Shown here: positions 54,136-62,452 of the stretch, piece by piece
Numbering within the stretch: position 1 is the first letter of the stretch
Layout: each line of letters opens with the position of its first letter
NCBI RefSeq assembly: GCF_001748145.1
Contig: NZ_BCQA01000001.1
Coordinates: forward strand, 2,816,501 to 2,880,500
DNA: 64,000 nucleotides
Reading direction: 5' to 3'
Origin: Bosea sp. BIWAKO-01
GTDB lineage: Bacteria; Pseudomonadota; Alphaproteobacteria; Rhizobiales; Beijerinckiaceae
Notes under the pieces: generated by a model
What the model was told of the DNA's origin: nothing
What the model saw: only the letters and a program-made list of their open reading frames with translations
The model's database searches: none
Translations under genes and position numbers: made by a program

Positions 54136-56121
54136 GTGGCAAGCGCAACCGCCGGCCAGGCGGATACCTTTCCGAAATTGCTGATGCGCAATGCGCGTGA
54201 GCGCGGCAGCCGCACGGCATACCGGCACAAGGATCTCGGCATCTGGCAATCCTGGAACTGGGCCGAGATGGCCGAGCAGGTTCGTGCCTATGCCAGGGGA
54301 TTGCAGGAGCTCGGTCTCAAGCGTGGCGAGAAGGTCGCGATCATCGGCTACAACCGGCCACGCCTCTACTGGTCGATGTGCGCGGCGCAATGGCTCGGCG
54401 CCATTCCGGTGCCGGTCTATGCGGATTCCGTCGCCGACGAGATGGCCTATGTGCTCGACCATGCCGAGGCGGTCTTTGCCTGCGTCCAGGACCAGGAACA
54501 GGTCGACAAGGTGCTCTCGATCGCCGATCGCCTGCCGCGCCTGAGGAACATGCTCTACGACGAGCAGCGCGGCCTGCGCGATTACGACCATGCCAAGCTG
54601 CACGACATCGGTCGCGTGATCGAAGCCGGCGCCAAGGCGCTGCAGGCGAATTCAGCCGCTCCGGCTGCGCTCGACCGCGAGATGGAGGCCGGCATCGGCT
54701 CGGACCTCGCCGTCATCCTCTACACCTCGGGCACCACCGGCCGCCCCAAGGGCGTGATGCTCAGCCATTACAACGTCATCACGGCCGCCGAGATCGGCTG
54801 CCAGTTCGACGGGCTGAACGAGGAAGACGAGGTCATCGCCTATCTGCCGATCGCCTGGGTCGGCGACCATGTCTTCTCCTATGCGCAGGCGATCGTCGCC
54901 GGCTTCTGCGTCAACTGCCCGGAAGGGCCTGAGACGGTGATCGATGATCGCCGCGAGGTCGGCACGACCTACGCTTTCGCGCCGCCCCGGGTCTTCGAGA
55001 ACATGCTGACCATCACCATGGTGCGCATGGAGGATGCCGGGCCCCTGATGCGCAAGATGTTCCATTTCTTCCTCGGCGTGGCGAAGAAGCATGGCGAGAA
55101 GATCCTGAACGGCGAACCGGTCCCGCTCGGAGCGCGGCTGCTCTACAAGCTCGGCGACGCGTTGATCTACGCTCCGCTGCGCAATCGTTTCGGCCTGACC
55201 AGCATCAAGGTCGGCTACACCGCCGGCGAGGCGATCGGCCCCGAGATCTTCCGGTTCTACCGGTCGATCGGCGTCAACCTGAAGCAGCTCTACGGCCAGA
55301 CCGAGGCCGGGGTCTACATCACCATGCAGCCCAATGGCGAAATCCGGGCCGACACCGTCGGCCGCCCGGCGCCGCTGGTCGAAATCAAGCTCGATGAGAA
55401 TGGCGAGGTCCTCTACCGGTCACCCTCGATCTTCGGCGGCTATTACAAGGATCCGGAGAAGACGGCCGAGACGATGACGGCGGATGGTTATGTCCGTTCC
55501 GGCGATGCCGGTTTCTTCGACGAGACCGGCCATCTCAAGATCATCGATCGGGCCAAGGATGTCGGGAAACTCAATTCCGGCGAGCTGTTCCCGCCGAAAT
55601 ACATCGAGAACAAGCTCAAGTTCTATCCGAACATCAAGGAGGCGGTCGCTTTCGGCCAGGGCCGCGACTACGCAACCGTTGCGCTCAATATCGACCTGAC
55701 TGCCGTTGGCAACTGGGCCGAGCGCAACAATGTCGTCTATGCCTCCTATCAGGAACTGGCCGGCCACGATCTCGTCTACGGCATGATCGCCAAACATATC
55801 GACGAGGTGAACAAGTCGCTGGCGTCCGAGCCGGCGATGGGCGGGGCCCAGGTGAAGCGCTTCCTGATCCTGCACAAGGAACTCGACGCCGACGACGGCG
55901 AGCTGACGCGGACCCAGAAGGTCCGGCGCGGCTTCATCGCCGAACGCTACGCGCCCCTGGTGAACGCGCTCTATGACGGCTCGAGTGAGGCTGACATCTC
56001 CACCGAAGTCACCTTTGAGGATGGCCGCAAGGGCGTGATCTCCGCACGGGTCAAGGTGCGTGACGCCAAGACCTACCCGGCAACGGCGCCCGAGCGACCC
56101 GGCGCGGCGAGGGCAGCATGA
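54136..56121 (+). CDS. Long-chain acyl-CoA ligase (AMP-forming)
   Basis: A 661-aa protein starting at GTG 54136 behind GGGAGA. AMP-binding motif VILYTSGTTGRPKGVMLSH (P-loop), then YGQTEAG and, at the C-terminal hinge, YVRSGDAGFFDETGHLKIIDRAKD. A long insert and length match long-chain (FadD15-like) ligases. It activates an acid to its CoA thioester. It overlaps the following ABC ATPase gene (ATGA), so transport and activation are coupled. In related bacteria this ligase precedes livG-type genes, suggesting uptake of an aromatic or acyl acid rather than amino acids. Confidence 0.9.
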   Translation: MASATAGQADTFPKLLMRNARERGSRTAYRHKDLGIWQSWNWAEMAEQVRAYARGLQELGLKRGEKVAIIGYNRPRLYWSMCAAQWLGAIPVPVYADSVADEMAYVLDHAEAVFACVQDQEQVDKVLSIADRLPRLRNMLYDEQRGLRDYDHAKLHDIGRVIEAGAKALQANSAAPAALDREMEAGIGSDLAVILYTSGTTGRPKGVMLSHYNVITAAEIGCQFDGLNEEDEVIAYLPIAWVGDHVFSYAQAIVAGFCVNCPEGPETVIDDRREVGTTYAFAPPRVFENMLTITMVRMEDAGPLMRKMFHFFLGVAKKHGEKILNGEPVPLGARLLYKLGDALIYAPLRNRFGLTSIKVGYTAGEAIGPEIFRFYRSIGVNLKQLYGQTEAGVYITMQPNGEIRADTVGRPAPLVEIKLDENGEVLYRSPSIFGGYYKDPEKTAETMTADGYVRSGDAGFFDETGHLKIIDRAKDVGKLNSGELFPPKYIENKLKFYPNIKEAVAFGQGRDYATVALNIDLTAVGNWAERNNVVYASYQELAGHDLVYGMIAKHIDEVNKSLASEPAMGGAQVKRFLILHKELDADDGELTRTQKVRRGFIAERYAPLVNALYDGSSEADISTEVTFEDGRKGVISARVKVRDAKTYPATAPERPGAARAA

Positions 56122-56936
56122 ATGCAGAACCCATGAACGTCACAGGCACGCCGATCCCCGCCAAGAAGGGCGAGATCCTGCTCTCGGTCGAGAATGTCTC
56201 GCTGCGCTTCGGCGGCGTGAAGGCGATCTCCGGCGTCTCCTTCGACATCCGCAAGGGCGAGGTGCGCGCCATCATCGGCCCCAACGGGGCCGGCAAGACC
56301 TCGATGCTGAATTGCATCAATGGTTTCTATCATCCGCAGGAAGGCCAGATCACCTACAAGGGCGTGCGTCGCGCCAGGATGAAGCCGCATCAGGCGGCTG
56401 CGGCCGGCATCGCGCGGACCTTCCAGAACGTCGCGCTGTTCAAGGGCATGTCGACGCTCGACAACATCATGACCGGGCGCACGCTGAAGATGCGGCGCGG
56501 CTTCTTCTGGCAGGCCGTGCGGCAGGGGCCGGCGATGGCCGAGGAGATCGAGCATCGCAAGGTGGTCGAGGATATCATCGACTTCCTGCAGATCGAGCAC
56601 ATCCGCAAGCTGCCGGTCGGCAAGCTGCCCTACGGGCTGCAGAAGCGTGTCGAGCTGGGCCGGGCGTTGGCGATGGAGCCGGAACTCCTGCTGCTCGACG
56701 AGCCGATGGCCGGCATGAACCTCGAGGAGAAGGAGGACATGTGCCGCTTCATCCTCGACGTGAACAACCAGTTCGGCACGACGATCGCGCTGATCGAGCA
56801 CGATATGGGCGTGGTCATGGACCTGTCCGATCGTGTCGTCGTGCTCGAATACGGCCGCAAGATCGCCGACGGCACTCCCGACGAGGTCAAGCAGGATCAG
56901 AAGGTGATCGATGCCTATCTCGGCGTGGCGCATTGA
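56118..56936 (+). CDS. livG: Branched-chain-type ABC transporter ATP-binding protein (LivG-like)
   Basis: A 272-aa ATPase starting at ATG 56118, overlapping the ligase stop. Walker A GPNGAGKT follows RAII, the signature is replaced by LPYGLQKRVELGRALA, and Walker B is LLLLDEPMAGMN. The insertion after IARTFQNVALFKGMS and the C-terminal DAYLGVAH are LivG-like. Its partner ATPase LivF is encoded at 60.9 kb. The substrate of the importer is unknown. Confidence 0.9.
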   Translation: MNAEPMNVTGTPIPAKKGEILLSVENVSLRFGGVKAISGVSFDIRKGEVRAIIGPNGAGKTSMLNCINGFYHPQEGQITYKGVRRARMKPHQAAAAGIARTFQNVALFKGMSTLDNIMTGRTLKMRRGFFWQAVRQGPAMAEEIEHRKVVEDIIDFLQIEHIRKLPVGKLPYGLQKRVELGRALAMEPELLLLDEPMAGMNLEEKEDMCRFILDVNNQFGTTIALIEHDMGVVMDLSDRVVVLEYGRKIADGTPDEVKQDQKVIDAYLGVAH

Positions 56937-56947
56937 GGGAGGCATCA

Positions 56948-57082
56948 ATGCTGCACGGATCCGATACGCGGAGTTCGAGGGGATGCCGGCTGATGTCGGA
57001 ATCATCGAAGCTTCCACTTGCGACCCCGAGCGCCGCCGTCATGGGGCCTCTCGGCCTTACCCGGATCGGGAGACGGCCATGA
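56948..57082 (+). CDS. Candidate 44-aa ORF between livG and livH
   Basis: ATG 56948 has a strong GGGAGG six bases upstream. The 44-residue product is basic, with a proline-rich end (SAAVMGPLGLTRIGRRP) and no membrane helix. It could be a small protein or only a translation relay to livH. I have no family match, and the 174-base gap could equally be an untranslated linker. Confidence 0.3.
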   Translation: MLHGSDTRSSRGCRLMSESSKLPLATPSAAVMGPLGLTRIGRRP

Positions 57083-57110
57083 TGGGATCGCCAACCAAGG
57101 ACATCCAGCC

Positions 57111-58184
57111 ATGAGCGACGTCGCTGCGCGGCCCGCGCCCAATCTCCTTGCCAATGGCTGGATCAAGGCTGGCCTGATCCTCGTCGGCGTTGTCCTTGCG
57201 GCCATCGTCGGGGCCCAGCTCGATTCCTCCGGCACGCTGCACAAGGTGTTGATCGACCCGTTCCAGCAAATGGTTTCGGCTCCGGACCTGCTGGTTCAGA
57301 CGGTCTGGGAAGGGCTCGTTTCGGGCGTGCTCTATGCGCTGATCGCGCTCGGTTTCGTGCTGATCTTCAAGGCATCGGGCGTCTTCAACTTCGCCCAGGG
57401 CATCATGGTCGTCTTTGCCGCGCTGACGCTGGTCGGCCTGCATGAGAAGGGCGTACCGGCTTTCCTGGCCGTCATCCTGACGCTCGGCGTGATGTTCCTG
57501 CTCGCCTTCACCATTGAGCGGGTGGTGCTGCGTCCGTTGGTCAACCAGCCCGACATCATCCTGTTCATGGCGACTTTCGGCATCACCTATTTCCTGATCG
57601 GCTTCGGCGAGGCCGTCTTCGGCGGCAATCCGAAGCAGATGATCACGAGCGAACTCTATCTGCCGAAAGGGGCGATCGACGCGAAGATCCTCGGCGGCTT
57701 CGTCTCCTTCCAGAAGATCGATATTGCGGCCGCGATCATCGCCTCGATCATGATCGCGGCGCTGGCCGTGTTCTTTCAGTATACCCGCATCGGCCGGGCG
57801 CTGCGCGCGGTCGCCGACAGCCACAAGGCGGCGCTCTCGGTCGGCATCTCGCTGAACCAGATCTGGGTCATCGTCTGGTTCACCGCCGGCATTGTCGCAC
57901 TGATCACCGGCATCATGTGGGGTGCGCGCTCGGACGTGTCCTTCGCGCTGGAGATCGTGGCGCTGAAAGCGCTGCCGGTGCTGATCCTCGGCGGCTTCAC
58001 CTCGATCCCGGGCGCCATTGTCGGCGGCTTGATCATCGGCATCGGCGAGAAGCTCGGCGAGTTCTACTGGGGGCCGCTGATCGGCGGCGGCATCGAGAGC
58101 TGGCTCGCCTATTTCATCGCGCTCGGCTTCCTGCTGTTCCGGCCGCAGGGCCTGTTCGGCGACAAGATCATCGAACGAATCTGA
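57111..58184 (+). CDS. livH: Branched-chain-type ABC transporter permease (LivH-like)
   Basis: A 357-aa membrane protein from ATG 57111 with about nine helices. VWEGLVSGVLYALIALGFVLIFKASGVFNFAQG is the LivH signature region, and GRALRAVADSHKAALSVGISLNQIW the cytoplasmic coupling loop to the ATPase. The N-terminus is longer than in E. coli LivH. It forms the channel with LivM. Confidence 0.92.
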   Translation: MSDVAARPAPNLLANGWIKAGLILVGVVLAAIVGAQLDSSGTLHKVLIDPFQQMVSAPDLLVQTVWEGLVSGVLYALIALGFVLIFKASGVFNFAQGIMVVFAALTLVGLHEKGVPAFLAVILTLGVMFLLAFTIERVVLRPLVNQPDIILFMATFGITYFLIGFGEAVFGGNPKQMITSELYLPKGAIDAKILGGFVSFQKIDIAAAIIASIMIAALAVFFQYTRIGRALRAVADSHKAALSVGISLNQIWVIVWFTAGIVALITGIMWGARSDVSFALEIVALKALPVLILGGFTSIPGAIVGGLIIGIGEKLGEFYWGPLIGGGIESWLAYFIALGFLLFRPQGLFGDKIIERI

Positions 58185-58196
58185 AGGGCTGAAACC

Positions 58197-59276
58197 GTGT
58201 TCTATCGCGAAGCCGGCCAATACAAGAGCACCTATGCCGCCGACATGGCCGTGTTCCCGCTCCGACAGGACCGGATCGGCATTGCGGTCATCCTCGCCAT
58301 CGCCTTCATCGGCATCCCGATGATCGGCAACGACTTCTTCATCGCGACGGTGATGATCCCGTTCCTGGTCTTCTCGCTGGCGGCGATCGGGCTCAACATC
58401 CTCACGGGCTATACCGGGCTGATCTCGCTCGGCACGGCCGCCTTCATGGGGGTGGGCGCCTATGCCTGCTACAAGCTGACGACCCTCTTTCCGGGCGTGA
58501 ACATCATCGTCCTGATCCTGGTCTCCGGCCTGTTCTCGGCCGCGATCGGCGTGCTGTTCGGGCTGCCCTCGCTGCGCATCAAGGGCTTCTATCTTGCGGT
58601 CGCGACGCTTGCCGCGCAGTTCTTCCTGCAATGGGCCTTCGTGCGCGTGCCCTGGCTGTTCAACTACAATGCGTCGGGGGCCATCGAGGTGCCGCTGCGC
58701 AGTCTGTTCGGCATTCCGGTCACGGGTGCTTCGGCCTCGGCGGAAACGCGTTATTTCGTCTGCCTCGGTCTTGTCGTCGTCCTGACCTGGTTCGCCTCGA
58801 ACCTGGTGCACGGCAGGCTCGGCCGCTCCTGGATGGCGGTGCGCGACATGGATATCGCGGCCGAGTTGATGGGCATCAAGCTGCTGAACGCCAAGCTGCT
58901 CGCCTTTGCGGTGTCGTCCTTCTATGCCGGCGTCGCCGGCGCGATGATGATCTTCCTCTGGTATGGCGGTGGCGAAGCCGCGGACGTCTTCAATATCCGC
59001 CTGTCCTTCAACATCCTGTTCATGGTGATCATCGGCGGCCTGGGCTCGCTGATCGGTTCCTTCTTCGGCGCGGCCTTCATCGCGAGCCTGCCAACCATCC
59101 TGAAATTCGGCCTGCCGGCGCTGGGCGTGCCGCTCTCGGGCGCGGCAGCCGAGCATGTCACCTTCATGCTGGTTGGTGCCCTGATCATCATCTTCCTGAT
59201 CGTCGAGCCGCATGGCCTGGCGCGGCTCTGGCAGATCACCAAGCAGAAGTTGCGGACGTGGCCCTTCCCCTATTGA
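58197..59276 (+). CDS. livM: Branched-chain-type ABC transporter permease (LivM-like)
   Basis: A 359-aa protein starting at GTG 58197. FSLAAIGLNILTGYTGLISLGTAAFMGVGAY marks LivM, and GRSWMAVRDMDIAAELMGIKLLNAKLLAFAVSSFYAGVAGA contains the ATPase coupling loop. About ten membrane helices are visible. It lies 12 bases after livH and about 120 bases before the binding-protein gene. Confidence 0.92.
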   Translation: MFYREAGQYKSTYAADMAVFPLRQDRIGIAVILAIAFIGIPMIGNDFFIATVMIPFLVFSLAAIGLNILTGYTGLISLGTAAFMGVGAYACYKLTTLFPGVNIIVLILVSGLFSAAIGVLFGLPSLRIKGFYLAVATLAAQFFLQWAFVRVPWLFNYNASGAIEVPLRSLFGIPVTGASASAETRYFVCLGLVVVLTWFASNLVHGRLGRSWMAVRDMDIAAELMGIKLLNAKLLAFAVSSFYAGVAGAMMIFLWYGGGEAADVFNIRLSFNILFMVIIGGLGSLIGSFFGAAFIASLPTILKFGLPALGVPLSGAAAEHVTFMLVGALIIIFLIVEPHGLARLWQITKQKLRTWPFPY

Positions 59277-59394
59277 GGCGCATGCCTCGGCCGGGAGGGC
59301 CCAAGAATACGACCCGCCGCCATCGTCAAGCGGAGGGCAGGAGACAACGGGCAGGCTGAGAAACGGCCGCCCGATGCAACCACGGAGGGAACAG

Positions 59395-60726
59395 ATGAAG
59401 AAGACTGGTTTGATGAAGGGCGCGGCGCTCGGCGCGCTGCTCGCAGCGGGAACGGCGATCGCTCCGGTGGCGGCGCAGGACAGCGTCTATTTCGCCAACA
59501 ATGCCTATCGCACCGGACCGTTCTCGGGCTCCGGTATCCCGATCGGCGACGGCATGCGCGACTATATCGCGATGATCAACGAGCGCGACGGCGGCGTGAA
59601 CGGCGTCAAGGTCATCTATGAGGAGTGCGAGACCGGCTACGACACCAAGAAGTCGATCGAGTGCTACGAGCAGGCGAAGTCGAAGAACACCATCGTCTAC
59701 AGCCCGTGGTCGACCGGCGCGACGCTGGCGGCGATCCCGCGCGCCCATATCGACAAGATCCCGATCCTGTCGATGGCCTATGGCCTGTCTGCTTCGGCCG
59801 AAGGCTCGACCTTCCCCTGGGTCTTCATCCCGCCTTTCACCTATTGGGATGGCGCTTCGGTCATGGTCAAGCACATGGCCAACGAACTCGGCGGCATGGA
59901 CAAGCTCAAGGGCAAGAAGCTCGGCCTGATCCATCTCGATGCGCCCTTCGGCAAGGAGCCGATCCCGGTCCTCGAGAATCTCGCCAAGAAATACGGCTTC
60001 GAGCTCAAGCTGTACCCCGTCGCCGCAGCCGACATGCAGAACCAGGGCTCGCTCTGGCTCTCGATCCGACGTGACCGCCCGGACTATCTCTACAATCAGG
60101 GCTGGGGCGCGATGAACCCGACGGCGGTGAAGGAGGCCATCAAGAACGGCTTCCCGATCAACAAGCTGGTCGGTGTCTGGTGGGCTGGCGGCGACGACGA
60201 TGCGCGGGCCGGCGGGGCCGAGGCAAAGGGCTACAAGTCGCTCAACTTCAATGCGGCGGGCACCAATTTCCCGGTCATCCAGGACATCATCAAGCATGTC
60301 GTGGAGAAGGGTAAGAGCCTGGCGCCGAAGGATAAGGTCGGCGAGAACCTCTATAACCGCGGCGTCTACAACTCGATGCTCGTGGTCGAGGCGATCCGCA
60401 ACGCGCAGAAGCTCACCGGCAAGAAGGTCGTCAATGCCGAGGACATGCGCCGCGGTCTCGAAAGCCTGAACATCACCGAGGCCCGCCTGAAGGAAATCGG
60501 CATGGAGGGCTTCGGCACCCCATCGACGATCTCCTGCAGCGACCATTCCGGCCACAGCAAGATGTATGTCGCCGAATGGGACGGCACCAAGTGGACCAAG
60601 GGTTCGGACTGGATCGAGCCGCTGAAGGACGAGGTGCGTCCGCTGATCGAGGCCGCCGCCAAGGACTATGCCGAGAAGAACGCCGGCTGGCCGAAGCGGA
60701 CCGAGTCCTGCGAGAAGTCGTCCTGA
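59395..60726 (+). CDS. livK: ABC transporter substrate-binding protein (LivK-like)
   Basis: A 443-aa periplasmic binding protein, ATG 59395 behind GGAGGGA. The signal peptide ends at APVAAQD. It is a Peripla_BP_6-type protein with FSGSGIPIGDGMRDYIAMINERDGGVNGVKV, followed by DTKKSIECYEQAKSKN. It is longer than amino-acid binders, like those for aromatic acids or other carboxylates. It binds the ligand imported by the surrounding Liv-type components. A repeat follows it. Confidence 0.9.
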   Translation: MKKTGLMKGAALGALLAAGTAIAPVAAQDSVYFANNAYRTGPFSGSGIPIGDGMRDYIAMINERDGGVNGVKVIYEECETGYDTKKSIECYEQAKSKNTIVYSPWSTGATLAAIPRAHIDKIPILSMAYGLSASAEGSTFPWVFIPPFTYWDGASVMVKHMANELGGMDKLKGKKLGLIHLDAPFGKEPIPVLENLAKKYGFELKLYPVAAADMQNQGSLWLSIRRDRPDYLYNQGWGAMNPTAVKEAIKNGFPINKLVGVWWAGGDDDARAGGAEAKGYKSLNFNAAGTNFPVIQDIIKHVVEKGKSLAPKDKVGENLYNRGVYNSMLVVEAIRNAQKLTGKKVVNAEDMRRGLESLNITEARLKEIGMEGFGTPSTISCSDHSGHSKMYVAEWDGTKWTKGSDWIEPLKDEVRPLIEAAAKDYAEKNAGWPKRTESCEKSS

Positions 60727-60734
60727 TGTGAGAT

Positions 60735-60865
60735 CAGCCTTCTCCCCTCCGGGGGAGGAGGCACCTGCGAAGCAGACGGGCGAGGGCGGCAGCGCCTGAC
60801 CTCGGCTGTCCTTCACTCATCCGATCCGGCTGTGCCGGATCACCTTCTCCCATAAGGAGAGGGAA
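60735..60865. repeat. Mosaic intergenic palindrome element
   Basis: Three palindromic blocks lie in tandem: CTTCTCCCCTCC/GGGGGAGGAGG near 60740-60760, a perfect GATCCGGC-TGT-GCCGGATC (60823-60841), and CCTTCTCC/GGAGAGGGAAGG near 60843-60866. Such CCTTCTCC palindromes are abundant intergenic repeats in Hyphomicrobiales as I recall. The last block supplies the AAGGAG that serves as ribosome binding site of the next gene. Confidence 0.6.
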
Positions 60866-60875
60866 GGAGCACGCA

Positions 60876-61721
60876 ATGTCGACCGCCACCCTCGAGAAGC
60901 CTGCCCCCGCTGCTGCGACGGATACCATCCTGTCGCTGAACAATATCGAGGTGATCTATGATCACGTCATCCTGGTGCTCAAAGGCGTCTCCCTACAGGT
61001 GCCGCGCAAGGGCATTGTCGCAATCCTCGGCGCCAATGGCGCTGGCAAGACGACCACGCTGAAGGCGATCTCGAACCTGCTCAAGGCCGAGCGCGGCGAG
61101 GTCACCAAGGGCTCGATCGTGTTCGATGGCGAGCGGGTCGACCGGATGTCGCCGAATGAACTCGTCCGGCGCGGCTGCATCCAGGTCATGGAGGGGCGCC
61201 ACTGCTTCGGCCATCTCTCGATCGAGGAGAACCTGTTGACCGGCGCCTTCACCCGGCGCGACGGCAACGCCGCGATCAAGCGCGACCTCGAAAAGATCTA
61301 TGAGCTGTTCCCGCGCCTGAAGCAGCGGCGCAACTCGCAGGCCGGCTATACCTCGGGTGGCGAGCAGCAGATGTGCGCGGTCGGCCGTGCCATGATGTCG
61401 AAGCCCAAGATGATCCTGCTCGATGAACCATCGATGGGGCTCGCGCCACAGATCGTCGAGGAGATCTTCGAGATTGTCCGTCGCCTCAACGCGGAGGACG
61501 GTGTTTCCTTCCTCGTTGCCGAGCAGAACACCAACATGGCGCTACGCTACGCAACCTATGGCTACATCATGGAGACAGGCCGCGTCGTCATGGATGGCGA
61601 GGCGCAGATGCTGCGCGAAAACGAGGACGTGAAGGAGTTTTATCTGGGCGTGGCCGAGGGCGACAAGAAATCGTTCCGCGACGTCAAGAGCTACAAGCGC
61701 CGCAAGCGCTGGCTCTCGTGA
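60876..61721 (+). CDS. livF: Branched-chain-type ABC transporter ATP-binding protein (LivF-like)
   Basis: A 281-aa ATPase. Walker A GANGAGKT, Q-loop region GRHCFGHLSIEENLLTGAF, signature SGGEQQMCAVGRAMM, Walker B MILLDEPSMGLAP. The C-terminal extension (FRDVKSYKRRKRWLS) is longer than in E. coli LivF. It completes the five-part importer. Its ribosome site AAGGAG lies at the edge of the repeat upstream. Confidence 0.92.
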   Translation: MSTATLEKPAPAAATDTILSLNNIEVIYDHVILVLKGVSLQVPRKGIVAILGANGAGKTTTLKAISNLLKAERGEVTKGSIVFDGERVDRMSPNELVRRGCIQVMEGRHCFGHLSIEENLLTGAFTRRDGNAAIKRDLEKIYELFPRLKQRRNSQAGYTSGGEQQMCAVGRAMMSKPKMILLDEPSMGLAPQIVEEIFEIVRRLNAEDGVSFLVAEQNTNMALRYATYGYIMETGRVVMDGEAQMLRENEDVKEFYLGVAEGDKKSFRDVKSYKRRKRWLS

Positions 61722-61745
61722 TCCGGACAAGGCGGACGCGGTCGG

Positions 61746-62426
61746 ATGCTCTATCTTGTGATCGCAGTGCTGCTGATCGCGCTGATCTTCGGGCCGCAGG
61801 CCTGGGTGCGCAGCGAGATGCGCAAGCATGCGGCTGCCCGGCCGGATCTGCCGGGAACCGGAGGCGAGCTCGCCCGGCACCTGCTCGATCGCTTCTCGCT
61901 TGGGGCCGTCACGGTCGAGACCTCGGCGGCGGGCGATCACTATGACCCCGATGCGCGAGCGGTCAGGCTCTCGCCTGACAATCACGATGGGCGCTCGATC
62001 ACGGCCGTCGCCGTGGCGGCGCATGAGGTCGGGCATGCCATCCAGCACGCGCAAGGCAGCTCGCTCTTTGCCTGGCGTACGGCGCTCGCGCGCTTCCTCG
62101 GCATCTTCGACAAAGTCGCGATGGCGATCCTGCTGACGGCGCCTCTGGTGATGGCCGTCACCCATGTTCCTGCGATCGGGTTGATGCAGGCCGGCATCGC
62201 CATCGCAATGCTCGGTGTCGGCCTCGTCGTGCATCTCGTGACGCTGCCGCTGGAGTTCGACGCCAGCTTCGGCAAGGCGCTGCCGATCCTGTCCACAGAC
62301 GGCTATCTCGACGGGCGTGACCTCCCGGCAGCGCGCGGCGTGCTGAGGGCGGCCGCCTTTACCTATGTTGCCGGCGCCCTCGTCGGACTCCTCAATTTCC
62401 TGCGCATCCTGCGCATCATCCGCTGA
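61746..62426 (+). CDS. Zinc metallopeptidase, YugP-like membrane protease
   Basis: A 226-aa protein with a membrane helix at 1-18, zinc motif HEVGHAIQH (about 97-105) and two to three later helices. It matches the neutral zinc metallopeptidase 2 family (COG2738, YugP). These are cytoplasmic-membrane enzymes of uncertain targets. The start is ATG 61746, only 24 bases after livF, suggesting co-transcription with the transporter. The link is not understood. Confidence 0.87.
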   Translation: MLYLVIAVLLIALIFGPQAWVRSEMRKHAAARPDLPGTGGELARHLLDRFSLGAVTVETSAAGDHYDPDARAVRLSPDNHDGRSITAVAVAAHEVGHAIQHAQGSSLFAWRTALARFLGIFDKVAMAILLTAPLVMAVTHVPAIGLMQAGIAIAMLGVGLVVHLVTLPLEFDASFGKALPILSTDGYLDGRDLPAARGVLRAAAFTYVAGALVGLLNFLRILRIIR

Positions 62427-62452
62427 GCCAAAGCTCCGCAAGGACACAAGCG

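Noticed and set aside
57057..59213. 718-codon open frame opposite livH and livM
   Set aside because: Its product is extremely polar (Asp/Arg/Glu/Gln-rich) as expected for the complement of membrane-protein genes; both sense genes have family motifs.
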